The translations under genes were made by a program, and so were the position numbers. Positions 25,411 through 33,083 of a stretch of DNA of 64,000 bases are shown here, one piece after another. The stretch spans positions 124,001-188,000 of the forward strand of contig NZ_JAVHZV010000018.1 of the NCBI RefSeq assembly GCF_031119625.1, in the 5' to 3' direction. The notes beneath the pieces are model-generated. The model was not told the origin of the DNA, made no database searches, and was given only the letters and a program-made list of their open reading frames with translations. Each line of letters opens with the position of its first letter. Positions within the stretch are counted from its first letter, which is position 1. This stretch comes from Pseudomonas sp. G34. GTDB taxonomy: Bacteria; Pseudomonadota; Gammaproteobacteria; Pseudomonadales; Pseudomonadaceae.

Positions 25411-25440
25411 TGTATAATTGCGCCCTACCCGTATTCGCAA
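25411..25440 (-). promoter_or_regulatory. Candidate sigma-70 promoter of the endonuclease gene
   Basis: On the minus strand TTGCGA (25440-25435) and TATACA (25416-25411) are 18 bases apart, about 73 bases upstream of the TTG start codon. A hairpin, TAACGC/GCGTTA (25392-25410), lies in the leader between them and the gene. It could drive the whole minus-strand cassette series. Confidence 0.4.
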
Positions 25441-25568
25441 AAATCAAAATCCATATCAATCAGTAGTTTACCGAATTAAAGCGCGGCACCACTTGCATTC
25501 GCCTGAATTCCGCTTTTTCACGTCCAGCACTTCCCTATAAAAACCAGCCCGATCTTGCGATAGCAAAA

Positions 25569-25601
25569 CGACCTCTACAGCATGCAAATACCGAGAGGTC
25601 G
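25569..25601 (-). terminator. Terminator-like hairpin after the RND permease gene
   Basis: On the minus strand GACCTCT (25600-25594) pairs with AGAGGTC (25576-25570) around a 17-base loop, followed by GTTTTGC. It lies about 25 bases past the stop codon at 25624. Confidence 0.6.
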
Positions 25602-25623
25602 CGCCTTTTACAGAACCAGCCGT

Positions 25624-28002
25624 TCAATGCGCCAGCAGCGACCCACCCTTCTTGCCCGCCAGCTTCTCCGGCTTGATCAGGAAGTGCGCCAGGGCCGGCA
25701 GCAGCCACAGGGCGCCGAACATGTTGACGATAAACATGAAGGTCAGCATCAGGCCCATGTCGGCCTGGAACTTGATCGCCGAGAACATCCAGGTCGCCAC
25801 GCCGATGGCCAGGCACAGGCCGGTGAACAGCACCGCCTTACCGGTGGAGCGCAGGGTCTGGTAGTAGGCCTCCTGCAATGGCAGGCCGGCGCGCAGGAAG
25901 GTTTCCAGGCGGCTGTAGATATAGATGCCGTAGTCCACACCGATGCCCACGCCCAGGGCGATCACCGGCAGGGTCGCGACCTTCACGCCGATGCCCAGGA
26001 AGGCCATCAGGGCGTTGCCGAGGATCGAGGTGAGGATCAGCGGCAGCACGATACACACGGTGGCGGCGAAGGAGCGGAAGGTGATCAGGCACATGATGCC
26101 GACGCACAGGTACACCAGCACCAGAATCAGCAACTCGGAGGTGCTGATCACTTCGTTGGTTGCCGCCTCGATACCGGCGTTACCGGCGGCCAGCAGGAAC
26201 TCCACGTTGTCGGACTCGTGCTCGGCGACGAAGCCCTCGACCGCCGCCACCGCACGCTTGAGCGTCTCGGCCTTGTGGTCTTCGAGGAACACCAGCACCG
26301 GCGCCACCGAGCAGTCGGCGTTGTACAGGCCGTCCGCGCGGGCGATGGAGTTGTTGAGCACGTCGGGGTTGCGCGACAGGGTTTCCCATTTCAGGTTGCC
26401 CTCGTTCATGCCCTTGATCACCTGGCGCGACACGCTGACCATGGAGATCGCCGACTGCACGCCGGGCGTGTTGTCCATGGTCCACATCAGCTCGTCCATG
26501 GCGGCCATGGCCTCGTAGGTCGAGCAGCCTTCGGGCGCGGTCTTGACCATGACCACCAGCACGTCGGAGCTGGTCGAGTAGTTGCGGATCACGAAGTCGT
26601 TATCCAGGTTGTAGCGCGAGTCCGGGCGCAGCTCCGGCGCGCCCTGGTCGAGGTCGCCGACCTGCAGATACTGGTACTGGTACCAGAACCCGCCCACGGC
26701 AGCGACCAGTGCCAGGCTCACGGAGATCGGCGCTACCTTGGCACTGGCGAAGTTGGACAGCCGCCGCCAGAACGGGTGTTCGCTGACCGCATCGCGCTTG
26801 CTGCGCTCCACGGCCTTCTTGCTGATACCGATGTAGGAAATCGCCACCGGCAGCAGGATCAGGTTGGTGAACACGATCACTGCCACACCGATCGAGGCGC
26901 CGATGGCCAGCTCGCGGATCACCCCGATATCGATCAGCAGCAGGGTGATGAAGCCCACGGCATCGGCGAGGATGGCGATCATCCCCGGCAGGAACAGCTG
27001 GCGGAAGGTCAGCCGCGCAGCCATCAGTGGCGTGTCCGCCGCGCTGGATTGCAGGGCGATGCCGTTGATCTTCTGCACGCCGTGGGAAATGCCGATGGCG
27101 AAGATCAAAAACGGCACCAGCATCGAATAGGGGTCGATGCCGAAGCCCACCGTGTGCATCAGGCCCAACTGCCACCCCACCGCCACCAATGTGGTGATCA
27201 CCACGGCGATGGTGCTGCGGATGCACCAGGTGAACCAGTACAGCAGCACGAAGGTGATCAGCAGGGCGACGCCAAAGAACAGCGCGACCATCATCAGGCC
27301 ATCGATCAGGTCACCGACCTTCTTGGCGAAACCGATGATATGGATCTGCACGTCCGGGTTCTGCGCCTGGTACTTGCTGCGGATCTTTTCTTCGAGCTGG
27401 TGGGAGAACTGCTGGTAATCGAGCTTGATCAGGCGGCCCTGGTCTTCAGGGTCCGGGTAGGACTCGAGCAGCGGCACGTCGATGATGCTGGACTTGAAGT
27501 TGTTGGCCACCAGGCGGCCGATCTGCCCGGACTTGAGCACGTTGCCGCGCAGCTCTTCGAGGCTTTGCGCGCTGCCGTCGTAGGTCTGCGGAATCACCTC
27601 GCCTCCGGCGAAGCCTTCCTCGGTCACTTCGGTCCAGCGCACGCTGGGGCTCCACAGCGACTTCAGGCCGGAGCGGTCGACGCCCGGGATGTAGAACACC
27701 TCGTCGTGGATCTGCCGCAGGGTTTCCATGTACGACTGGCTGAAGATATCGCCGTCCTTGGCCTCCACGGCAATCCGCACGGTATTGCCGAGGTTCGCCA
27801 GGTCGTTGCGGTGCTCCATCATGTTCTGGATGAACGGATGACTGAGCGGAATCATCTTCTCGAAGCTGGTCGACGGGCGCACCTGGGTGGCCTGGTAGAA
27901 CAGGAAGACACTGACCAGCAGGCAGATCAGGATCACTGCGGGTCGGTTGTTGAAGATCAGGCGCTCCAGCAGGCTGGCCTTGTCTTGATCAAGGTTACTC
28001 AT
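25624..28002 (-). CDS. RND-superfamily permease (MMPL/COG1033 type)
   Basis: The 792-residue protein has the two-fold RND plan: a transmembrane helix near residues 18-38, a periplasmic loop of about 180 residues, five helices, a second loop, then a final block of six helices (FLLVYLCVGIMCLITFRSF, GVGIGVDYGIYIYSRLETFL, LFTGLCLAIGVATWMFSAIK). GVGIGVDYGIY is the conserved charged transmembrane segment of MMPL-type exporters. At about 800 residues it is shorter than the tripartite HAE pumps and resembles the hydrophobe exporters of COG1033. It is the last gene of the sigma-54 operon with the YCF48, DUF1329 and DUF1302 genes, suggesting transport of a hydrophobic substrate across the envelope. Confidence 0.9.
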   Translation of the reverse strand: MSNLDQDKASLLERLIFNNRPAVILICLLVSVFLFYQATQVRPSTSFEKMIPLSHPFIQNMMEHRNDLANLGNTVRIAVEAKDGDIFSQSYMETLRQIHDEVFYIPGVDRSGLKSLWSPSVRWTEVTEEGFAGGEVIPQTYDGSAQSLEELRGNVLKSGQIGRLVANNFKSSIIDVPLLESYPDPEDQGRLIKLDYQQFSHQLEEKIRSKYQAQNPDVQIHIIGFAKKVGDLIDGLMMVALFFGVALLITFVLLYWFTWCIRSTIAVVITTLVAVGWQLGLMHTVGFGIDPYSMLVPFLIFAIGISHGVQKINGIALQSSAADTPLMAARLTFRQLFLPGMIAILADAVGFITLLLIDIGVIRELAIGASIGVAVIVFTNLILLPVAISYIGISKKAVERSKRDAVSEHPFWRRLSNFASAKVAPISVSLALVAAVGGFWYQYQYLQVGDLDQGAPELRPDSRYNLDNDFVIRNYSTSSDVLVVMVKTAPEGCSTYEAMAAMDELMWTMDNTPGVQSAISMVSVSRQVIKGMNEGNLKWETLSRNPDVLNNSIARADGLYNADCSVAPVLVFLEDHKAETLKRAVAAVEGFVAEHESDNVEFLLAAGNAGIEAATNEVISTSELLILVLVYLCVGIMCLITFRSFAATVCIVLPLILTSILGNALMAFLGIGVKVATLPVIALGVGIGVDYGIYIYSRLETFLRAGLPLQEAYYQTLRSTGKAVLFTGLCLAIGVATWMFSAIKFQADMGLMLTFMFIVNMFGALWLLPALAHFLIKPEKLAGKKGGSLLAH

Positions 28003-28021
28003 CGAACACTACCCCAGCTTG

Positions 28022-29065
28022 TTATTGTTGGCCTGGATTGGCACCGGTCTCGGTGGTCAGGCGTACACCGCCCTGCCCGACCAGCACCAATTTGCCGTCT
28101 GCACCCGCGGTGACGCCCGCCAGGGATACTCGATCCGGGCGGTTGAACACGCTGAAGCTGTTGCCGTGATCGGTACTGCGCAACACGCTGCCACCATGGC
28201 CGACCACCACGATGCTGCCGTCGCCCAGCGTGGCCGCACTGGCCAGGCCGAACTCCAGGTCGGCGCCGCTGGCGGTGGCCAGTGCCACCTGCTGCCAGGT
28301 CTCGCCCGCGTCCGTGGAATGGAACAGATGCCCGCGCAGGCCGAACACCAGCAGGCCACTGGGCTCGCCGCTGGCGATCACGCCGAACAGCGAGCCCTGG
28401 TAGGGACCTTCCAGGGTTTCCCAGGTTGCGCCGCCATCGGTGGAGCGAAACAGGCTACCCATCTCGCCGACGATAAACAGGCCGGCGCCCGGCACGTCGG
28501 CGATGGCGTTGAGGTGATAGGTGTCTTGGTTGTCGAGGCGATCGCTGACGTCGTCCCAGGTGCTGCCGCCATCAGTGGTTGCCAGTAGCGCACCGTAGGC
28601 GCCGATGGCGAAACCGTGCTGGGCATCCTTGAACCAGACGTCGAGCAATGGGGCCTCGCGTTGCAGGTCTTCGAACTGCTTGCTCCAGGTCGCGCCGCCG
28701 TCGCTGCTCGCCAGGATCAGCGCGTCGTGGCCGACCGTCCAGCCATGCTGGTCATCGACGAAGAACACCGCGGTGAGCATCTGCCGGGTCGGCACCTTGG
28801 CCTGGGTCCAGTTGGCGCCGTCATCGTCGGAGTACAGCACGTGGCCGCGCTCGCCGACCGCCACCAGGCGCTTGCCGGCATGGGCGACATCGAGCAGCAG
28901 GCTCGAAACGGCGCGGGCCGAGGGCACCGAGAAGCTTGCCGCGTCGGCGTCAGCGGCCTGGACGAGCGGCGTGGCGCCCAGCAGCAGCGAACACAGCGCC
29001 AATGCCTGCAGCACGGGCCGGGCGATCTTACCGCTTCGGGTGCGCCGCACGATGGGCTCACTCAT
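28022..29065 (-). CDS. YCF48/BNR-repeat exported protein
   Basis: The 347-residue protein has an N-terminal signal/anchor (ALALCSLLLGATPLVQAADA near 20-40) and then a beta-propeller with repeated SxDxGxTW blocks: YSDDDGANWTQ, SSDGGATWSKQ, TTDGGSTWDDV, RSTDGGATWET and HSTDAGETWQQ. This is the YCF48/photosystem II assembly-like (HCF136) fold. I chose ATG 29065, with GGGGAG 6 bases upstream, over the GTG at 29071. It lies 19 bp upstream of the RND permease. In such clusters it presumably assists or docks with the permease in the periplasm; this is inferred from constant neighbourhood. Confidence 0.88.
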   Translation of the reverse strand: MSEPIVRRTRSGKIARPVLQALALCSLLLGATPLVQAADADAASFSVPSARAVSSLLLDVAHAGKRLVAVGERGHVLYSDDDGANWTQAKVPTRQMLTAVFFVDDQHGWTVGHDALILASSDGGATWSKQFEDLQREAPLLDVWFKDAQHGFAIGAYGALLATTDGGSTWDDVSDRLDNQDTYHLNAIADVPGAGLFIVGEMGSLFRSTDGGATWETLEGPYQGSLFGVIASGEPSGLLVFGLRGHLFHSTDAGETWQQVALATASGADLEFGLASAATLGDGSIVVVGHGGSVLRSTDHGNSFSVFNRPDRVSLAGVTAGADGKLVLVGQGGVRLTTETGANPGQQ

Positions 29066-29227
29066 ACACAACTCCCCTTTGTTCTTGTTATTTAGCGCCT
29101 GCTCGGCGCCGCCTATGCTATCGGCGTTTGCGGAACATGGTAGCCACCACGATCTGCTGTTTTGTAAGAAAAAGCCCGTGTTATCGACCGCGCGAATGCC
29201 TGCCGCACGGCCCGCGCCACCTCGGCC

Positions 29228-30589
29228 TCAGCGGGTGCCACGGCGGCGCAGCTGGGCCGGCGTGAAGTAGCCATCATCGGCAGTCGGCTGGCTGAAGTCG
29301 ATGGTGTTGGCTTCCTCGTTGTCCAGATTCTGCACGTGGTAGCGGCGCGCCTGCAGGTCATGGAACACGTCCAGTGCAGACCAGGTAGTCGGCAGCTCGT
29401 AATAGTTCTTCAGGTAGGCCATCGATACGCGCCACAGCTCGCCACGGCCATCGTACTGATCGACCACGGCGGCCTGCCAGCTGTCTTCGTCCAGGTACAG
29501 GGTACGCTTGGAATAGATATGCCGGGCGCCGCTCTTGAGCGTGCCCTCCACCACCCACACACGGTGCAGCTCGTAGCGCGTGTAGGCCGGGTTGAGATGG
29601 CCGACCTGCAGCAGATCCTTGTACTTCACCTGCGCGCTGGTGAGCTTGTAGCTGTTGTAGGGAATGTAGATTTCCCGCTTGCCGAGCAGCTTCCAGTCGT
29701 AGCGATCCGGGGCGCCGTTGAACATGTCGGTGTCATCGGCGGTACGCAGGCCGTCGGCAGCGGAGATCGGCGTGTCATAAGCCAGGTTTGGCGCGCGGCG
29801 CACACGGCGCTGGCCGGCGTTGTAGCCCCAGGCCTGCCGCGGCTGCTTGACCTGGTCCAGGGTCTCGTGCACCAGCACCGCGCCACCGGCCAGCCGCGCC
29901 GGGCTGCGGGTTGCCGACAGGTAGTAGAACAGGATGTTGTTGAGGCTGGCGTAGCTGCCTTTCGGGTCGTAGAACTTGAACAGCGCTTCCTGCTGCGAGG
30001 TGACCAGCGAATAGGAGCCGTTGCGCTGCACCGCCACTTCCGAAGCGCGGCGCACCACGTAGGTGCCACGGTAGCGGGCGATGTGATTCCACAGGGCCTC
30101 GACGCCATTCTGTGGAATCGGGAACGGGATGCCGCCGAAGGCATCGGCAAAGCCGTTACCGCCGTCGAGCAGTTTGGCGCTGACCGCGTTCTTCGCGGTG
30201 TTGTCGTACACCCACTGCGGCGCCGAGCCGGAGCGGCGGCTGGGGTAGACCGGCATCTGGAAGCTATCCGGATAGGTCTCGAACAACGCCACCTGCCCCG
30301 GCGTCAGCTGATCGCGGTACTGGGCCAGGTTGGCGCGGGTGATGGTGAACAGCGGCTTGTCAGCGGCGAACGGGTCGATATGGTGGGTGCCCGAGCCCTT
30401 GTAGCCGGCCGGCGCCTGGGTGATGCCGCCGCTCCACGGGGGAATGCTGCCGGCGGCGTTGCCAGCTTTTTCAGCGCCCAGCGGCGTCAGGCTGCTGCCG
30501 AGCTTGGCAGCCTCCTGCGGCGACACGGCCGCCATGCTGTTGCCGGCCAGCAGCACCAGCGCGACGGCGACACCCTTGATGTTCAGCAT
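29228..30589 (-). CDS. DUF1329 outer-envelope protein (LolA/LolB-like fold)
   Basis: The 453-residue protein has a signal peptide (LNIKGVAVALVLLAGNSMAA) and is predicted periplasmic. It carries DUF1329 hallmarks: GNGFADAFGGIPFPIPQNG near 125-143, AWGYNAGQRRVRRAPNLAYD near 233-252, and the C-terminal YLDEDSWQAAVVDQYDGRGE. The family (PF07044) is related in fold to the lipoprotein carriers LolA/LolB. It nearly always sits beside a DUF1302 gene, here 15 bp downstream of it. The two are probably partners in handling a lipid or hydrophobic compound. Confidence 0.92.
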   Translation of the reverse strand: MLNIKGVAVALVLLAGNSMAAVSPQEAAKLGSSLTPLGAEKAGNAAGSIPPWSGGITQAPAGYKGSGTHHIDPFAADKPLFTITRANLAQYRDQLTPGQVALFETYPDSFQMPVYPSRRSGSAPQWVYDNTAKNAVSAKLLDGGNGFADAFGGIPFPIPQNGVEALWNHIARYRGTYVVRRASEVAVQRNGSYSLVTSQQEALFKFYDPKGSYASLNNILFYYLSATRSPARLAGGAVLVHETLDQVKQPRQAWGYNAGQRRVRRAPNLAYDTPISAADGLRTADDTDMFNGAPDRYDWKLLGKREIYIPYNSYKLTSAQVKYKDLLQVGHLNPAYTRYELHRVWVVEGTLKSGARHIYSKRTLYLDEDSWQAAVVDQYDGRGELWRVSMAYLKNYYELPTTWSALDVFHDLQARRYHVQNLDNEEANTIDFSQPTADDGYFTPAQLRRRGTR

Positions 30590-30604
30590 GCTGTTTCCCC
30601 GTGG

Positions 30605-32569
30605 TCAGAAAGAGTATTTGACGTTGAAGCCGACGTTGTCGCGGTCGCGCACGCCGTTGTTATTACCACCGCCGGAGAACTCGGTGTACTGCAGTTCGGC
30701 TTCCAGGCTGTTCATGTAGGCCGCCTTGACGCCGAGGGTGTAGGCCTTGCGGCCCTCGATGAAACGCCCGGTCTGGTAGGAGTTGCCCTCGAAATCATCA
30801 CGATAGACGACGAAGGGCGACAGGTTCACCCCTGCAAACACGTCGTTCCAGGTGCCCGACAGCGCCAGGGTGTAGCCGTAGGCATTCTTGTTGACCTGGT
30901 AGCTGCGCCCGTAGCCGAACACGTAGGACGAATCGCCGCGCCCCGAGTAATAGCGGGTCGAGCCATCGAAAGCGGTGTATTTCAGGTCGCTGCCGCGCAG
31001 GTGTTCGGAGGCCAGTTCGGCGACCCCGGTCAGCGCATCGAAGCCCAGCGACGGGCCGAAGTTGTAGATGCTGCCCAGCGAGGCGTTGAAGGCCTCGACG
31101 CGCTCGTAGTTGTGGATTTCATCACCCAGCTGTAGGGTCTGGCCACCGATGTTGCCCTGCTGGCCCTGCACCAGGCGCGGCGCCTGGCGCAGCAGATCGC
31201 CGAGCAGGTCGTTGGTGGCAGCCACGCCGATTGGCAGGTTCGGCCGGTAGGCCAGTTCACCGAACACCGAGGCATCGCCCAGGGTGGTGTTGAAGCTGAA
31301 GCCATACATGCGGATGTTCTCCACATACTCGCGGCGAGCATTGACCTGGTTGGCGGCATCCACGGTGGCGGCGCCGTTGACCAACCCCAGCAGGTTCTGC
31401 GCCGGCACGCTGCCAGCGCCCGCGGCGGCGAGCAACGCCCCATAGCTGGGAAAGCCGCCGCCACTGGCGGCGCTGGTAATGGCATCCAGATTCAGACCGG
31501 AGAAGCCATCCAGGTCGGCATGCAGCGTTGGCTCCTTGGCGTGGTAGTTGACGAAATAGAAACCGAATTCGGTGGAATTGAGTTGCTCGGCGATATAGCG
31601 AAAGGCGACGCCGAACTGACCGTCATCCTTGGCCTCGATATCCGAGCCGATGCTGGCGACCTTGAAGTAGCCATTGCTGTCGAGGTACTCGCTGCCCTGC
31701 AGCCCGCCGACGCCAAGGGCACTCAGGCCGGCGTAGTTGCCTCGGAAGGCGGCGCTGCCCAGGGCGGCGTTGCGGGTGTAGGCGGTGCTGCCGCCTTCGG
31801 CGAACAGATCGGTCTCGGCAAAATAGCTGCCCACCGGATCGATGGCGGTTTCCTTCCACTTGAACTGGTAGAAGGTTTCCATCGACAGGTTGTCGGTCAG
31901 GCCGATATTGAAGCTGACCGCCTCGACGGGGATCAGCACTTCCTTGAGTTCAGCGCCCGGCAGGCGGAAACGGGCGCCGTCCACCGGGTTGCTGGTGTTC
32001 ACCCCACCGCGGTAGAACAGCCCTTCGCCCCAGTTGAACACCTGGCGGCCCAGGCGCGCGCTGACCAGGTGCTCGGCGAGGTCCCAGTTGCCGTAGAGGT
32101 AGGCATCGAGAATCTGCGCGTCGCGACCGGCGGCGTGCCGCGTGTCGCGGGTAAAACGATCATTGTTGGGGCTGTTCTGGCTGGGCTGAGCGCTGCGGTT
32201 GCCGCTGTAGTAGTCGTTGCGCTTGTCCATGATCTGCGTGTCATAGAACGCCGTGCCGCGCACGAACAGCCCGTAGTTCTGGTAGTTCATCTCCAGATCC
32301 GAGGTGATCTTGAACACTTCCGAGGCCAGGCCGGTGTCGAAGTTGCGGTTGCCGTCGTTGACGTTGACGTCGTCGTTGCCCCGGCTCTGCCCCTGCACAC
32401 GCCACAGCTGCCCGTAGGACAACGTGGTGTCCAGCGAACCGCTGACCTCGTTATCGGCAAAGCTGAACTCCACCGCCTGCACGGGCGCGGCAGCCAGCAA
32501 CGGCAGCATGCTGGCCAGGGCAAAACCGGCCTTTGCCCGCTGGGGCTGCTCAAGGGACTTGATACGCAT
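30605..32569 (-). CDS. DUF1302 outer-membrane protein, first gene of a sigma-54 operon
   Basis: The 654-residue protein has a signal peptide ending APVQAVEF near residue 35 and then a Tyr/Phe-rich beta-barrel-like sequence with a final phenylalanine (VGFNVKYSF), as in outer-membrane porins. The family is DUF1302 (PF06980). The ATG at 32569 (MRIKSLEQPQRAKAGF) gives the signal peptide; the open frame runs to 32671 but has no support there. A consensus sigma-54 promoter lies at 32684-32699, so the untranslated leader is about 100 bases. It heads the DUF1302-DUF1329-YCF48-RND operon. Confidence 0.9.
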   Translation of the reverse strand: MRIKSLEQPQRAKAGFALASMLPLLAAAPVQAVEFSFADNEVSGSLDTTLSYGQLWRVQGQSRGNDDVNVNDGNRNFDTGLASEVFKITSDLEMNYQNYGLFVRGTAFYDTQIMDKRNDYYSGNRSAQPSQNSPNNDRFTRDTRHAAGRDAQILDAYLYGNWDLAEHLVSARLGRQVFNWGEGLFYRGGVNTSNPVDGARFRLPGAELKEVLIPVEAVSFNIGLTDNLSMETFYQFKWKETAIDPVGSYFAETDLFAEGGSTAYTRNAALGSAAFRGNYAGLSALGVGGLQGSEYLDSNGYFKVASIGSDIEAKDDGQFGVAFRYIAEQLNSTEFGFYFVNYHAKEPTLHADLDGFSGLNLDAITSAASGGGFPSYGALLAAAGAGSVPAQNLLGLVNGAATVDAANQVNARREYVENIRMYGFSFNTTLGDASVFGELAYRPNLPIGVAATNDLLGDLLRQAPRLVQGQQGNIGGQTLQLGDEIHNYERVEAFNASLGSIYNFGPSLGFDALTGVAELASEHLRGSDLKYTAFDGSTRYYSGRGDSSYVFGYGRSYQVNKNAYGYTLALSGTWNDVFAGVNLSPFVVYRDDFEGNSYQTGRFIEGRKAYTLGVKAAYMNSLEAELQYTEFSGGGNNNGVRDRDNVGFNVKYSF

Positions 32570-32683
32570 TGAATCGCTACTCCGCAGACAGTCAGTCATT
32601 GTTCGTTGCGGCCCATTTTCCGATGGGCCTGGCGAGATACCCGTTGATGACCTTGGACTGGCTGGCGTCACTGCCTAGTGCAG

Positions 32684-32699
32684 TGCAACCTTGGTGCCA
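32684..32699 (-). promoter_or_regulatory. Sigma-54 (RpoN) promoter
   Basis: On the minus strand TGGCAC (32699-32694), 5 bases, then TTGCA (32688-32684) matches the -24/-12 consensus TGGCAC-N5-TTGCW at every position. It points at the DUF1302 gene. Transcription would therefore need an activator of the NtrC/XylR type; none is encoded nearby. Confidence 0.85.
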
Positions 32700-33083
32700 A
32701 TTCAAACGATCGTATTAGCTGAAAGTGCTTTTCTAGAGCAGCTCCGTAGCGTCGCTTTGTGACTGGTCGGCCACTGACCAGCTGCACCCCGATATCCACC
32801 CAGAATCGCTCAAAAGACCTTTCAGCACGCTGTCGAAACGCCGCACAGGCGGTAAAAAAAACCGGCCATATGCCAGCATCAGGAAAGCGGGCGCGATATT
32901 AAGTGTGTGGCCGGGCGCAGGGATAGCTTTTCATTCCCTGAGGTAACAGAAAGTTGTTACCACGCAAGCCGCTGGTAACAACGCAAGGGGCATCAGGGTG
33001 GGGCTGGTGGCGTCCAGAACGGACACCGGAGGGGCAGGCTGCACCTGCTGCCCGAAGCGGCCGACGCCGCCTCGGGCAGAGCC
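32700..33083. promoter_or_regulatory. Upstream regulatory region with candidate activator sites
   Basis: The gap between the DUF1302 and pepN genes (514 bp in total, 32570-33083) has no gene. Upstream of the sigma-54 promoter are three dyads: ACGATCGT near 32706-32713, TGGTC/GACCA arms near 32764-32780 (about 65-80 bases above -24), and TTGTTACC/GGTAACAA arms near 32953-32981. Enhancer sites for sigma-54 activators usually lie 80-200 bases upstream, so the second is the best candidate. These assignments are by symmetry only. Confidence 0.4.
33048..33079 (-). terminator. Hairpin after pepN
   Basis: CTGCCCGA (33048-33055) pairs with TCGGGCAG (33072-33079), and inner arms GCGGC/GCCGC extend the stem to 13 pairs around a 4-base loop. 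It lies 5 bases past the pepN stop codon. The U tract is absent, so termination may be inefficient or factor-assisted. Confidence 0.5.

Noticed and set aside
25370..25416. Second attC or attI upstream of the endonuclease gene
   Set aside because: A GTTAGCC stretch and a TAACGC/GCGTTA dyad are present, but no matching long complementary halves can be drawn.
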